64,000 nucleotides of DNA from Actinomycetota bacterium (GCA_020160805.1 JAIUPO010000019.1:31314-95313), one strand, 5' to 3'. Shown: positions 35,339 through 44,483, counted from the stretch's first letter. Notes: generated by a model from the letters alone, not told the origin. Translations and numbers: made by a program.

Positions 35339-36439
35339 CTAGTGGTCGTGTGAGTGTGGGGCGGTCTCCGCGCTTGTGGTCGCGGTTCGCAAAACCATGT
35401 CATCGAGGTTCGGGAGGGCGTGCCCCAGCTCGTGCTCTGCTTCGTGGAGGATCGACTCGATCTCCGAGAGCGCCCGGTCGGCCACGACTAGAGTCGCTGT
35501 CCCCTGAAGCCGGTGTCCGACCCAGCGCAGTTGCAGTCGCGGCACGGCGATCACCCCGGGCGTGGTCTCAAGCGCGGCGCGGGCTTTGTCGACCAGTTCC
35601 GGTTCAATGCCGTCCATGAGTCGGCGGCCGATGCTTCGCACCGTTCCCCAGAGCAGCACGATGATCGCGGCGGAGATGACGAGGCCGACGATGGGGTCGG
35701 CCAGGGGGAAGCCGAGCATGACGCCTATCGCGCCAACGACGACGGCGAGGGAAGTGAACCCGTCGGTGCGTGCGTGCACACCGTCGGCGACGAGGGCTGC
35801 CGAGCCGATCTTCTGTCCGACTCGGATTCGGTAAACGGCGACGATCTCGTTGCCGAGGAAGCCGATCACCCCGGCGGCGAGAACCCACCACAGGTTGTGA
35901 AGCGGTTGCGGATTGATGAGGCGGTCGATGGACTGCCATGCTGCGACGATCGCAGATGCCGCGACCACGACAACGATGAAGAGGCCCGCGAGATCTTCGG
36001 CGCGGCCGAAGCCGTAGGTGTAGCGGCGGGTTGCTGCCCGCCGGCCGAGGATGAACGCGATCCACAGCGGCACGGCAGTAAGGGCATCCGAGAAGTTGTG
36101 AATGGTGTCCGCGAGAAGCGCGACCGATCCACTGATCACCACGACCGCGAGCTGAAGAACAGTGGTCACGAGCAGGATCACAAGGCTGATCTTCAGGGCC
36201 CTCACGCCCTCCTTGCTTGCCTCCAGCGCGTTGTCGATGGAGTCGGCTGCGTCATGCGAGTGCGGCACGAACAAGCCGTAGAAGAAACCTTTGATCCCGG
36301 TCGGATGCGAGTGCCCGCTCGGTCCGTGATCGTGATCGTGACCGTCATGGGCATGATCATCGTGCGCATGGCCGCCATCACTGTGCTCGTCGTGCTCGTG
36401 CTCGTGCTCGTCGTGAGGGTGTGCGGGCGTTGTGCTCAT
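35339..36439 (-). CDS. cation diffusion facilitator with His-rich N-terminus
   Basis: 366 residues. The N-terminal 50 residues are a His/Asp-rich metal-binding tail (HDEHEHEHDEH, HDHDHG); six membrane helices follow, with the transport-site pattern LLADTIHNFSDA (HxxxD) in helix 2 and VADGVHARTDG (HxxxD) in helix 5; the C-terminal cytosolic domain is of the CDF ferredoxin-like kind, and the protein ends in HSHDH. It exports Zn2+ or a related divalent ion. It is coupled (ATGA) to an ArsR regulator gene, the usual pair. Confidence 0.93.
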   Translation of the reverse strand: MSTTPAHPHDEHEHEHDEHSDGGHAHDDHAHDGHDHDHGPSGHSHPTGIKGFFYGLFVPHSHDAADSIDNALEASKEGVRALKISLVILLVTTVLQLAVVVISGSVALLADTIHNFSDALTAVPLWIAFILGRRAATRRYTYGFGRAEDLAGLFIVVVVAASAIVAAWQSIDRLINPQPLHNLWWVLAAGVIGFLGNEIVAVYRIRVGQKIGSAALVADGVHARTDGFTSLAVVVGAIGVMLGFPLADPIVGLVISAAIIVLLWGTVRSIGRRLMDGIEPELVDKARAALETTPGVIAVPRLQLRWVGHRLQGTATLVVADRALSEIESILHEAEHELGHALPNLDDMVLRTATTSAETAPHSHDH

Positions 36440-36801
36440 GGAGTGTCCTGCGCTTCCTGCTGGTGGTGGCGCGGGATTCCACCCACGGAGTGCTCGGCTT
36501 GGAAGATCGCGTCGGCAACCAGCCGGCTCGCGTGCTCGTACTCGAGCCGGTAAAACACACGCGTACCCTCCTGGCGGCTGGACACGAAGCGTGCCAGCCG
36601 CAGCTTGGCGAGATGCTGCGAAACGGATGCCGGCGATTTGTCGACGATGTCGGCCAAATGATTCACGGACATCTCGCCATCCTTTAGGGCGAGAATCAGG
36701 CGAACCCTGGTCGCATCGGCGAGCATCGCGAAGACCTCAACAGCGAGTTCAACGAACTGGCTGTCGGGATCGATGCCCCCAATTTCCTTATCTGCATGCA
36801 T
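36436..36801 (-). CDS. ArsR/SmtB-family metal sensor
   Basis: 121 residues, winged helix-turn-helix: FAMLADATRVRLILALKDGE, MSVNHLADIVDKSPASVSQH (recognition helix), then the wing SRQEGTRVFYRLE and the dimer helix HASRLVADAIFQAEH. The N-terminal H-x-D and the His-rich end (IPRHHQQEAQ) could bind Zn, as in the alpha-5 site of SmtB/NmtR proteins. ATG 36801 starts MHADKE; an upstream extension lies inside the operator region. It overlaps the CDF gene, which it probably controls. Confidence 0.9.
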   Translation of the reverse strand: MHADKEIGGIDPDSQFVELAVEVFAMLADATRVRLILALKDGEMSVNHLADIVDKSPASVSQHLAKLRLARFVSSRQEGTRVFYRLEYEHASRLVADAIFQAEHSVGGIPRHHQQEAQDTP

Positions 36802-36820
36802 ACGCAGATTATTGCATAAT
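36793..36820. promoter_or_regulatory. candidate ArsR operator
   Basis: Directly upstream of, and partly overlapping, the ArsR start: TGCATGCA (36793-36800) and the perfect dyad ATTAT-TGC-ATAAT (36808-36820). A/T-rich dyads of this kind are typical ArsR/SmtB operators. The surrounding 30 bases are much richer in A/T than the flanks. Confidence 0.5.
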
Positions 36821-37021
36821 GTATGAGTCAACGCCACCATCCAAATGTCGCCGGATTCTCCCGCCTGCCGAGCGCGGGCTGAGCGCGATGGCCGGCAACG
36901 AAGGGGACACAGAACCGCCCCAGAGCCTCACCCTGACGTGATTCCCTGCCTCGAGGAGTTTGGCGGTTTCTCAGGCGCTGTTCGTACGCTTGAGCAAACG
37001 AAATTTTGGAAGAGGGTTCGC

Positions 37022-37303
37022 ATGAAGTGTCCGATTGACGAGACCACGCTGGTGATGTCGGAGCGATCCGGTATCGAGATTGACTATTGCCCGACGTGCC
37101 GTGGTGTGTGGTTGGATCGCGGGGAGCTCGACAAGATCGTGGAGCGGTCCTTGGCCGCACCTAGCGCGGGGCAGAACGCGACCGGGCAGAACCCAGCCCC
37201 GCCGCAATATCAAGACGGGGGAGGTCACCATTCCGGTGGAGGGTACGACCAGTACGGAAGAAAGCGGAAGAAGGAGAGCTGGCTCAGCGAACTTTTCGAC
37301 TAA
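37022..37303 (+). CDS. zf-TFIIB-domain zinc-ribbon protein
   Basis: 93 residues. The zinc ribbon is MKCPIDETTLVMSERSGIEI followed by DYCPTCRGVWLDRGELDKI, the exact zf-TFIIB pattern (CPxCxGxWLDRGEL) with the first Cys of the other pair at position 3. The rest is a Gly/His/Gln-rich linker and a basic end. Function of these common small proteins is unknown. ATG 37022 follows GGAAGAGG. It is a single plus-strand gene between minus-strand operons. Confidence 0.85.
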   Translation: MKCPIDETTLVMSERSGIEIDYCPTCRGVWLDRGELDKIVERSLAAPSAGQNATGQNPAPPQYQDGGGHHSGGGYDQYGRKRKKESWLSELFD

Positions 37304-37324
37304 GACACAACCAAAGGGTCCGGC

Positions 37325-37546
37325 TCAGTCTCCAACGGTTCCTCCAGCGGCCTCACACTCTCCCTTCTTGAGGTAGTACAGAGTCAGCGCGGTAGCCCTG
37401 TCTTGAGGGTCGGGAGACGTAATGGCGATCGTGTAGGCCTGCTTGGCCTGTGCGCAAGCTCCGCCTTGGTTTGACAACAAAATAGTCGCCAAGATGACGA
37501 CGACGATTACGAGCATCGCGAAACCTCCCCACCGCGCGGGTGTCAT
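37325..37546 (-). CDS. small membrane protein (73 aa)
   Basis: One membrane helix (FAMLVIVVVILATILLSNQG) followed by an outer part with Cys residues (GGACAQAKQAY, KKGECEAAGG) that could form a disulfide. No family recognised. It overlaps the M23 stop by ATGA and ends the long minus-strand operon; the zinc-ribbon gene converges on it 21 bases away. Confidence 0.6.
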   Translation of the reverse strand: MTPARWGGFAMLVIVVVILATILLSNQGGACAQAKQAYTIAITSPDPQDRATALTLYYLKKGECEAAGGTVGD

Positions 37547-38805
37547 CCGAGGGTTATCCCTTGGTTTCTCATGAACACCTCAGCATCGGTGGCCGTGCCG
37601 TTGATGCGCACCTCATAGTGGGAGTGGCAGCCGGTCGACGTGCCGGTGGTACCAACTTGGGCGATGTTTGTGGCAACGTCGACGTATTGACCGTAGGAAA
37701 CGAGGATGCCTCCGTCGCGGATGTGTGCGTAGGAGGTGGTGACACCGCTGCCATGATCGATCATGACGAAGTTGCCATAGCCCCCGTTCCAGCCCGCGTA
37801 AATAACTGTGCCGCTAGAGGCGGCGTACAGCGGTTGGCCGCAGCCAGCACCGATGTCGGTCCCCTGGTGATAGCTGGATGCTCCCGCAGTGGGGGAGATC
37901 CGCCATCCGAATGAATCCGTGATGCGCCCCGAGACGGGTTTGGCCCAGCCACTGAGGCTGATCTCCCCAGCGTCAAGGCTTGCGCCGCTTCCGATGCGTT
38001 CGCGTACGCCAGCGAGGTAGTCCGCTTCGGTTGCGGCTCTCTTCTCGGTGAGCACCGTGAGTTGCTGCTGCAGCCTCGCTTGATTCTCCTCTTGCTCGCG
38101 CAGCGCGTCAGCTGCCGCTATCGCCGCGGCCTGCGCCTCGACGAATAGCTTCTCGGCCGCCTTCCGCAACACTTCCAGCTCGGCCTTCGCAACGTCGGCC
38201 TGGTCGGTTAGCGCTTGTGCCGTGTTGCGATCTTGTAGCGCGCGTTCGTAGATCGTGTTCGCCTGCTCGGAGATCTTGCTGGACATGCCGAGGTTATAGA
38301 GAAGGTCCGCCGGATCCGAGGTGCTCGTCAGAAGCTCGGCGACTAGGTCCCGTCCACTCCCACCGCGCGCGAGCTGCGCAGCCATCTGCCCGGCGCGCTG
38401 CTGGGACGAGTTCGCGAGCTCGCTCGCCAGGTCCGCTTGGTTCTGCAGGTTTTCTGCCCGTAGAGCGGCGACTTGAAACTTCTCGTCGGCTGCCCGCCAC
38501 AGGGTGCCCTTGGTTTCTGAGTCAGCAGCGGTACGAGCAGCCTCTGACTGGAGCCCCGCCAGCAATCCTTCGATCCGTGCGATCGCATTCTGTGCAGCTG
38601 CCTGATCGTTTCGCACCGCGGCGACATCGCCCCAGGTCGGATAGTCAGTGGCCCGGGCAGATGCGGCCGGGCCGAGCAACACCAGTGAACCGACGAATCC
38701 GAGGAGGACGGTTCCGGCGAGGAGCAGGGAGGCACTTCGTTGACTATCCCTTGGGACAAGTGGTCGCAGGATCGTCCTCTTGGTCATGCGCAATCTGCCT
38801 TTCAT
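37543..38805 (-). CDS. M23 peptidase with long coiled coil (CwlO/EnvC-like)
   Basis: 420 residues. Signal peptide or anchor (SLLLAGTVLLGFVGSLVLLG, cleavage after ASA), coiled coil from about 55 to 270 rich in Ala/Gln/Glu, then an M23 domain (about 290-415) with SFGWRISP, the zinc motif YHQGTDIG, YAHIR and CHSHYEVRI. The last motif has the form HxHxE, as expected. This layout is that of cell-wall hydrolases whose coil regulates access. ATG 38805 overlaps the stop of a 31-codon membrane gene (ATGA). Confidence 0.88.
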   Translation of the reverse strand: MKGRLRMTKRTILRPLVPRDSQRSASLLLAGTVLLGFVGSLVLLGPAASARATDYPTWGDVAAVRNDQAAAQNAIARIEGLLAGLQSEAARTAADSETKGTLWRAADEKFQVAALRAENLQNQADLASELANSSQQRAGQMAAQLARGGSGRDLVAELLTSTSDPADLLYNLGMSSKISEQANTIYERALQDRNTAQALTDQADVAKAELEVLRKAAEKLFVEAQAAAIAAADALREQEENQARLQQQLTVLTEKRAATEADYLAGVRERIGSGASLDAGEISLSGWAKPVSGRITDSFGWRISPTAGASSYHQGTDIGAGCGQPLYAASSGTVIYAGWNGGYGNFVMIDHGSGVTTSYAHIRDGGILVSYGQYVDVATNIAQVGTTGTSTGCHSHYEVRINGTATDAEVFMRNQGITLG

Positions 38806-38897
38806 TTGAAGCGATCGTCCATGCGCTTAAACGTCAGCCACGCCCCGATTCCGATTGCGACGAACACGACGATCGTTACGACGAGGTAGCTGGTCAC
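38802..38897 (-). CDS. single-helix membrane micro-protein (31 aa)
   Basis: GTG 38897 overlaps the CtaG stop (GTGA) and its own stop overlaps the M23 ATG (ATGA). It has one helix (YLVVTIVVFVAIGIGAWLTF) and a charged tail ending KRMDDRFK. A ribosome site AAGGA lies eight bases upstream, inside ctaG. It differs in sequence from the IAIFL micro-proteins. Position between a cytochrome oxidase assembly gene and a wall hydrolase gene suggests a small accessory subunit; function unknown. Confidence 0.55.
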   Translation of the reverse strand: MTSYLVVTIVVFVAIGIGAWLTFKRMDDRFK

Positions 38898-39877
38898 GAG
38901 GGTTCCTTGCGGGTTGGGTTGCGGTCGGCCGCCCGGGTGAGCGATTCGAGGTACGCGTTGTAGGAGTCGAGCTCTGGTGTGCCTTCCTTGTCCGCCCTCT
39001 CGTCGGCTATCCGTGATCGCTTAGTGTCGGACAGGTACCAGGCGTGCAGAAGGATGAGCACGATGATCAGGTTGGGGAACTCGCCGTAGGACCAAGCGAG
39101 GGCTCCTGCGAGCTGTTGGTCGGCGATCGGATCTACGTTCCAGCTCGCGGGCGGGTTTGCGAACGCCGCGACCAGTGGTGTGGCGGCCATCATCACGATC
39201 ACGCCGAAGAATGCGTGGAGGGCCATCTCACCGAAGACATCCAGCAGGCGGCCGGCGTGGTTCTGGCGTCGGGGTAGTGGGTCGACGCTGAGGACTGGAA
39301 CGGTGAACAGCACTCCGGAGACCAAGAACAGCACCTCGAGTGTTGTGTGCCCGAATTGTGTTGCCAGGAACGCGTCGGCGATGGCGCCGAGGTACAGCCC
39401 GTAAAAGCTGATCAGAAACAAGGGAAGAGCGAAGCCCGGATGGATCAGGAGTTTTCCGAGCCGAGAACGCAGCCCCCAATGGGCCGCCCGGAGAACCAGT
39501 TGGCCACCGAATCGATGGGGGGTTGCGCGCAGAAGCAGAGTCCCGGGTGCGCCGAGAACAAGAAACACGGGAACGATCATCATCAGCGTGAGCTGCTGGA
39601 ACATGAAGACGGAGAACATCCCGTACCCGTAGCCTTCAACGTTCGTGCCCGTGACGGCGAAGATGAGAAGACAGCCGCACAGGAACAGCAGCGTGCGTCC
39701 GATGGACCACCGGCGTTTCTGTGACCACAGTCGCACAGCGCCCGCGAGGTAGACGACGGCGAGAAGGATCGCGGTCGCCGGCAGGAGCAATGGAGCGGCG
39801 GGAGCGATCGTGAGGTATCCCGCTAGGTCTGGCGGCACGTCGGGAACCCAGTCCGGCACCTCAAGTTGGGCGATCAT
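38894..39877 (-). CDS. ctaG: cytochrome c oxidase assembly factor CtaG (caa3 type)
   Basis: 327 residues, seven or eight membrane helices. Typical stretches are MFQQLTLMMIVPVFLVLGAP, an HPGFALPLF segment, FGHTTLEVLFLVSG, DPLPRR, and MALHAFFGVIVMMA with conserved His. The Bacillus-type CtaG family supplies copper to the CuB site of cytochrome oxidase. ATG 39877 (MIAQLEV) overlaps the preceding stop by ATGA; an ATG 4 codons upstream is less likely. In the same operon as CcdA, TlpA and CopC, which fits copper delivery to oxidase. Confidence 0.9.
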   Translation of the reverse strand: MIAQLEVPDWVPDVPPDLAGYLTIAPAAPLLLPATAILLAVVYLAGAVRLWSQKRRWSIGRTLLFLCGCLLIFAVTGTNVEGYGYGMFSVFMFQQLTLMMIVPVFLVLGAPGTLLLRATPHRFGGQLVLRAAHWGLRSRLGKLLIHPGFALPLFLISFYGLYLGAIADAFLATQFGHTTLEVLFLVSGVLFTVPVLSVDPLPRRQNHAGRLLDVFGEMALHAFFGVIVMMAATPLVAAFANPPASWNVDPIADQQLAGALAWSYGEFPNLIIVLILLHAWYLSDTKRSRIADERADKEGTPELDSYNAYLESLTRAADRNPTRKEPS

Positions 39878-40176
39878 GCGGGTCCGCATTCGTAGGTGGC
39901 GAGCCCATCGCTATGGGTGCCCGGCCCGAGTTCGGCGCATGGTCCGATGTTCCCGGCGAAGAACTGCACGATAAACCAGAATGCGAAGACGAAAGCCACG
40001 GTTCCCAGAGCGCCGAGAACGATCCCGGCGACCGCGGCAGGGTTTCGCCGCTTCGCCCGCATCGACGTGATCAGCGCGACGATGCTGACGACAATCCCGA
40101 CGACCGACACGGTCATGGCAAGAATCAGACCGATCACGCCGAGCCGACGCCCGGGGAAATCTTCACTGCTGTTCAT
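39874..40176 (-). CDS. DUF4190-like small membrane protein
   Basis: 100 residues, two membrane helices: GVIGLILAMTVSVVGIVVSI and GIVLGALGTVAFVFAFWFIV, then an outer tail with two Cys (GPCAELG, YECGPA). Layout and the 'NPAAVAGIVLGALG' repeat-like second helix resemble DUF4190. GTG at 40182, overlapping the CcdA stop, is an alternative start. Overlaps ctaG by ATGA. Function unknown. Confidence 0.65.
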   Translation of the reverse strand: MNSSEDFPGRRLGVIGLILAMTVSVVGIVVSIVALITSMRAKRRNPAAVAGIVLGALGTVAFVFAFWFIVQFFAGNIGPCAELGPGTHSDGLATYECGPA

Positions 40177-40178
40177 AT

Positions 40179-40931
40179 TCACACCACCGTCACAAACGAG
40201 CCGATGACCCCCTGTAGGGAGAGGATGAGTGCGCTCCACACTCCGGTCACCATGAGGATGCCGAGAATGATCAGGGTAGCTCCGCCGATGAGGTTGATGA
40301 CCCGGATATGGCGGCGAACGAGGGACATACCGCGCGTAGCCCACCCGACGCCGAGTGCGGCGAGAAGGAAGGGTATTCCGATGCCAAGGCAGTAGGCGAA
40401 TGCGAGCACCGCCCCACGCCAGGGGCTGCCACCGGTGAGGCTGAGCGCAATGACAGCGCTCAGTGTCGGCCCGATGCATGGAGTCCAGCCCAATCCGAAG
40501 ACCACCCCGAGCAGGGGGGCGCCCGCGAGGCCGACGGCAGGGGTCCAGGAGGGTTTGCGGGTGCGCTGGAACCACCCCAGTGCGCCGGTCATGACGAAAC
40601 CCATGACGATCACTAGCGCGCCGAGTATTCGGGTGAGCACGTCTTGCCAGCGAGTAAGCCACATCCCCACAGCCCCGAACGCTGTGCCGTAGACCACGAA
40701 AACGATCGAGAAACCCAAGACGAATAGCGCAGTTCCGATAACGACGCGTCTGCGGCCGGCAGACGCCGTCGGGTCGGCAAGTCCGGAAACGTATCCGAGA
40801 AACCCGGGCACGAGGGGGAGCACGCAGGGGGAGAGGAATGACACTACGCCCGCAATTATCGCCAGGGGTATTGCAATGAGTAGTGCGCCCGAGAACACGG
40901 TCTCGGCGAAGAAACCCCCGATATCGTTCAT
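40179..40931 (-). CDS. ccdA: CcdA-family protein, copy 2
   Basis: 250 residues, six helices. Redox Cys are in [18 protein letters not shown] and [16 protein letters not shown]. Its sequence follows copy 1 closely along the whole length ([18 protein letters not shown] against [18 protein letters not shown]). Function as for copy 1: moves electrons from cytosolic thioredoxin to TlpA and DsbA-like partners. ATG 40931 forms a TGATG overlap with the TlpA stop; a TTG one codon earlier is also possible. Confidence 0.92.
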   Translation of the reverse strand: MNDIGGFFAETVFSGALLIAIPLAIIAGVVSFLSPCVLPLVPGFLGYVSGLADPTASAGRRRVVIGTALFVLGFSIVFVVYGTAFGAVGMWLTRWQDVLTRILGALVIVMGFVMTGALGWFQRTRKPSWTPAVGLAGAPLLGVVFGLGWTPCIGPTLSAVIALSLTGGSPWRGAVLAFAYCLGIGIPFLLAALGVGWATRGMSLVRRHIRVINLIGGATLIILGILMVTGVWSALILSLQGVIGSFVTVV

Positions 40932-41524
40932 CAATCGGCCCCGGCCTCGCCCGTGCCATTGAGCGCAGTGCGAATGAGTGCGTCGAGGGTGGATTTCTCC
41001 AGCAAACCGACAATTCTCGACGCCACGGTCCCGTCCCGGTCAAGCACGAGCGTGGTCGGCACCGCCGTGGGCGAGGCCAGGCCTGAGAACGCGAGCGTGA
41101 CAAGACCGCCACTGTCGATGATTGACGGGTAGGTAATGCCGAACTTCTCGGCGAAAACTTGAGCTGTTTGTGCACCATCCCGGATGTTCACCCCGAGAAA
41201 CTGCACCCCGTCTGCGGCGTACTTCTGATTGAGCTCCTCCAGCCAGGGGGCTTCCAAACGGCATGGCGGGCATGTCGCATACCAGAAGTTCACGACGAGA
41301 ACATCACCCAGGTAGTCTTCGCTGCGTGCTATTTCGCCCGCGTCGGTTACTCCTGTGAACTTGATCGGGTCACCGCGATTGCCAAGGGGGAATTCCGTCA
41401 CGGTGCCATCACCGGACACATAGTTCTGGCTCGGTTCTGCCGAACGATCTGCTCCTTGCGTGCATCCGACGAGTAAGCCCGCAATCACCAAGGCGGTCGC
41501 GGCGGCGAGGATGCGGGCGATCAC
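40931..41524 (-). CDS. TlpA/ResA-like thiol-disulfide lipoprotein
   Basis: 197 residues. Lipobox GLLVGC, then thioredoxin fold: [20 protein letters not shown] (CPPC), [36 protein letters not shown]. It pairs with the ccdA just downstream (TGATG overlap). By eye it is the most diverged of the three intact TlpA copies: the stretch after the lipobox reads [20 protein letters not shown]. Confidence 0.9.
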   Translation of the reverse strand: MIARILAAATALVIAGLLVGCTQGADRSAEPSQNYVSGDGTVTEFPLGNRGDPIKFTGVTDAGEIARSEDYLGDVLVVNFWYATCPPCRLEAPWLEELNQKYAADGVQFLGVNIRDGAQTAQVFAEKFGITYPSIIDSGGLVTLAFSGLASPTAVPTTLVLDRDGTVASRIVGLLEKSTLDALIRTALNGTGEAGAD

Positions 41525-42597
41525 GGTCGGTCCCGAATCAGCCGGGCGATGTGGGATGCGTCAGAGCTGACGCAGGTGATGAGAGCCGAACCTCGGCTGC
41601 GCATCCACGGCAGGCCGAGAACGAACAATCCCGCCATTCGCGTCGCTCCTCGACGCTGGATAACATGCCCATCGCGGGTTCGTGTATCGCCGGGAAGCCA
41701 GTCGAATCCTGGCTCGAACCCCGTCGCCCAGATCACCGAGTCTGGAGTCACCGGGGAACTGTCCTCAATGGGGAAGACACCTTCGCTGCTGCTCGTTACG
41801 CGTCCCACCGTGCTCACGCCCAGAGTTCGAAGCTCTGGCAACGGGTTGCCGATGACAACCTCTCTGCGCGCGAGGGAACCGCGCACTGGCGGCGGTACCG
41901 GGAACGACAACAGGCCGGTACGGGTGAGCCAGGCGAACACATCGCGGCCAAACAGGCGTTGGGGAAGTTCGGGCTGGGTCGAGCCGCTGGCCAGCGTAAC
42001 GTCGTGCGAGAACGACAACTCCCGCGCCAGTTGACGTCCTGTGTTCCCGGCGCCCACGATCAGCACCGTCCCCTGCGGTATTTGCTTGGGGTGGGTGTAT
42101 TGGCTGCTGTGAATATTGATCCCAGGAACTACTGTGCCGCCGGCCCAAGGGGGAAGGCGCGGCACGCTGAATGGTCCGGTCGCCGCCACGACATTGCGGG
42201 TGTCAAAGTCCCCGTCGCTGGTGCGCAGGGTGAGACTTCGGCTGCCTGCGCTCGGGGTCACGGCAAGAGCTCGTACGCCCCAGACCGGACGAAGACCCAT
42301 TTGATCCGCATAGTCTCTCAGATACTCAGCGACCTCATCCGCCCGAGGGTATCGGTTCGGGTCGCCGGGAAAGGCCATCCCGGACAGGGCCGAGTACTGC
42401 GCTGAAGTGAAGAGCGTGAGCGAGTGCCAACGGCTCGTCCAGGCGACGTGATCTCGTGCTGCAGCATCGATCAGCACGAAGTCCTCTTGAGGTCGCAACC
42501 CCTTTTGCATCAGCGAGTAACCCATCGCCAGTCCGGCTTGGCCAGCGCCGACGATGATCACCCGCTTATGGCTCAGCGATGGCGGGTTCCTGGTCAT
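41521..42597 (-). CDS. FAD/NAD(P)-dependent flavoprotein (CzcO/FMO-like)
   Basis: 358 residues. Two dinucleotide-binding loops: VIIVGAGQAGLAMGYSL at the N-terminus (FAD) and VLIVGAGNTGRQLARELS near 190 (NAD(P)H); later ATGFEPGF and AGLFVLGLPWMRSRGSALI are typical of CzcO/ArsO-like enzymes. Such proteins often lie in metal-resistance operons, but their substrate is unknown; a role in reducing or oxidising the envelope thiol system is possible. Overlaps the TlpA gene by ATGA and the DsbA-like gene by ATGA. Confidence 0.85.
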   Translation of the reverse strand: MTRNPPSLSHKRVIIVGAGQAGLAMGYSLMQKGLRPQEDFVLIDAAARDHVAWTSRWHSLTLFTSAQYSALSGMAFPGDPNRYPRADEVAEYLRDYADQMGLRPVWGVRALAVTPSAGSRSLTLRTSDGDFDTRNVVAATGPFSVPRLPPWAGGTVVPGINIHSSQYTHPKQIPQGTVLIVGAGNTGRQLARELSFSHDVTLASGSTQPELPQRLFGRDVFAWLTRTGLLSFPVPPPVRGSLARREVVIGNPLPELRTLGVSTVGRVTSSSEGVFPIEDSSPVTPDSVIWATGFEPGFDWLPGDTRTRDGHVIQRRGATRMAGLFVLGLPWMRSRGSALITCVSSDASHIARLIRDRP

Positions 42598-43256
42598 TCG
42601 GCAAGCGCATTCTCGACGGCCGTTCTGATGTCCTCGAACGATGTCAGCTCGACGAGGACATCGTTTACGTACATTGTCGGTGTGCTTGCCACGCCGAGCG
42701 CGACACCGTCGTCGAAGTCAGATTTGACCCGCTCGAGGGTGCTCGGATCCGCGATATCGGCGTCGTATTGCCCCATAACCAGACCCAACTCCTCAGCGTA
42801 GGTCCGAAAAAGAGGAGCCTGGGAGTCTTGTTTCTCGCCCCATTCACTCTGCGATTCGAACAACTTCTGGTACATCGCTTCGAGTTGGCCCTGTCGCGCG
42901 GCTGCTTCCGCCGCAACGGCGGCGTTGGTGGAATTGAAGTGCGACGGAAGGGGAAAGTAACGCATGACAAAGGTCACTCGATCGCCGTACTCGGCACGAA
43001 GTTGCTCGACATAGGGGAATGCGGCCCCGCACGCCTCGCACTCGAAGTCGAGGAACTCGACGAACGTCACCGTCGACGACTCGGGATTAGTCAGACGGTG
43101 ACTGTCTTCTCGTACGGTCGGAGCGAGCCCGGTGGTTGGGTCTGGGATTGCTTGTGGTCGGTTCTGCGCCTGGATGATCGCAACGGTGATGAAGGCTAGG
43201 ACGATGAGGATCACAACTGCGGTGAATCCGAGGGCAACTTTCGTGTTTGTGTTCAT
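42594..43256 (-). CDS. DsbA-family thioredoxin-fold protein
   Basis: 220 residues. One N-terminal anchor helix (ALGFTAVVILIVLAFITVAI), then a DsbA-like domain: FVEFLDFECEACGAAFPYVE (active CEAC), helical insert, and the cis-Pro segment GVASTPTMYVND. It forms or shuffles disulfides in exported proteins. Its position between the flavoprotein and LSISRT genes suggests a full chain: flavoprotein, CcdA, TlpA and DsbA in one operon. Confidence 0.9.
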   Translation of the reverse strand: MNTNTKVALGFTAVVILIVLAFITVAIIQAQNRPQAIPDPTTGLAPTVREDSHRLTNPESSTVTFVEFLDFECEACGAAFPYVEQLRAEYGDRVTFVMRYFPLPSHFNSTNAAVAAEAAARQGQLEAMYQKLFESQSEWGEKQDSQAPLFRTYAEELGLVMGQYDADIADPSTLERVKSDFDDGVALGVASTPTMYVNDVLVELTSFEDIRTAVENALAE

Positions 43257-43350
43257 GAACTTTCCGGGTCGTCAACAAAGGGAGGGCGAGGCGGCACTTT
43301 GGGCGCCAAAGCGAACGCTCACACCGGCGGTGTGAGAGTCAAACCCGCGT

Positions 43351-43788
43351 CTACGTGCGACTGATGGAGAGCGAGAACAGCGATGGCGCAGCCAGCGCTG
43401 AGGGGAACGTGGTGAGGGGGAGGTTGCGCACCTGGGAGGCGGTAGCGGCACCACGGTAGCGGGCGAGAAGGGCCGCCCATTGTGCGCGGGTGAGCAACGC
43501 CAGAGCGATGACGCAGCAGATGGCGAATGCAACACATCCGGCGGCGAGCGTCACCAGAACGCTTTCGGCACCGGCGGTCGCGGAAACCGGATCGCCGGTC
43601 AGGATGGGCGCGTGTTCGTCCTGCAGCTGACCGCTGGCCGTGTAGTCGGCCTCGAATGTGGAGGCTTCGGCGTGGTGGGCGGCAAGTGCGCCCAGCAGCA
43701 GGACGAGGCTCGTGAGGGCGATGGTGAGTACACGCAGCGCGACGGCGGTGTTGAGCCGTCGTCGAACTGTGATCCTCACAACTGTCAC
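43351..43788 (-). CDS. small membrane protein with C-terminal LSISRT, copy 3
   Basis: 145 residues. Helix 1 (TIALTSLVLLLGALAAHHAE), outer loop without the Cys motif of the other copies, helix 2 (AAGCVAFAICCVIALALL) with several Cys, and the end AAPSLFSLSISRT. The body is strongly diverged, so the six terminal residues stand out. It follows the CopC gene and precedes the DsbA gene by 94 bases. The stop here is TAG, not TGA as in the other copies. Confidence 0.72.
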   Translation of the reverse strand: MTVVRITVRRRLNTAVALRVLTIALTSLVLLLGALAAHHAEASTFEADYTASGQLQDEHAPILTGDPVSATAGAESVLVTLAAGCVAFAICCVIALALLTRAQWAALLARYRGAATASQVRNLPLTTFPSALAAPSLFSLSISRT

Positions 43789-43842
43789 CTTCCAATGGTA
43801 TGGGTGCGATTGCGGGCGTGCTGCCGGGGCACGCCCGGACCG

Positions 43843-44472
43843 CTAGGGAGAGCGGCGGCGCCGGACGAGTACCACCACGGCCGTGACGGCTAGCGTAAGG
43901 GCCCCGATTCCCCCGATGATGAGCGGTAGCGGTGCAGCGGCAGGAGCATCGCCGTCCGCGGGCGGGGAGGGCGGCGTTGGGCCGGAGCTCGCAAACGGTT
44001 CGCTGCTGGCAGAGGGCGGGGGAGTCACTGCAGGAGTGCACGTATCGGCGATAGCGCTGCCGGCGGCGGCGACGGTGTCTGCTGGCTTGTTGTAGCTGAA
44101 CTGGTATGTGTCTGATGTGGGGTGCCCATCGGACGAGACGATCTGCCACACGACCGTGTACTGACCACTCTCGCCAAGCTGCGTGCCGATGGAAATACGC
44201 GATGGCTGCACCGTGACGCAGCCGACGTGGTAGAAGTTGCCATCAGGACCGCTTACCTGGATCGCGAACGCGGTCGTGAGGCCCCCCAGGTCGAGGAAGT
44301 CTTGGCTGAAATCCAGGGTCACCTGGCTTAGTTCCGTCGTCACCGAGGAGCCCGGTTCGGGCGATGCTGCGATGAGGCCGTCGTGCGCCACCGCGGGCGA
44401 GGTGATGCCGAGCGTGAGTGCCGCGACGACAAGAGTTGTGAGAACTGCAGGGGTTGCGCGGGGATGGTACAC
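43843..44472 (-). CDS. copC: CopC-domain copper-binding protein with C-terminal anchor
   Basis: 209 residues from GTG 44472. Signal peptide ending in VAHDG (cleavage before the His that becomes the N-terminal copper ligand), CopC beta-sandwich (LIAASPEPGSSVTTELSQVT ... IVSSDGHPTSDTYQFSY, with a conserved late His), Pro/Ser-rich stalk and a C-terminal helix. It binds Cu(II) outside the membrane. ATG 44508 would add 12 acidic residues and overlap the ArsR gene by 25 bases; GTG 44472 gives a normal signal peptide. No CopD partner is present. Confidence 0.87.
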   Translation of the reverse strand: MYHPRATPAVLTTLVVAALTLGITSPAVAHDGLIAASPEPGSSVTTELSQVTLDFSQDFLDLGGLTTAFAIQVSGPDGNFYHVGCVTVQPSRISIGTQLGESGQYTVVWQIVSSDGHPTSDTYQFSYNKPADTVAAAGSAIADTCTPAVTPPPSASSEPFASSGPTPPSPPADGDAPAAAPLPLIIGGIGALTLAVTAVVVLVRRRRSP

Positions 44473-44483
44473 GGAGTCCAGTT

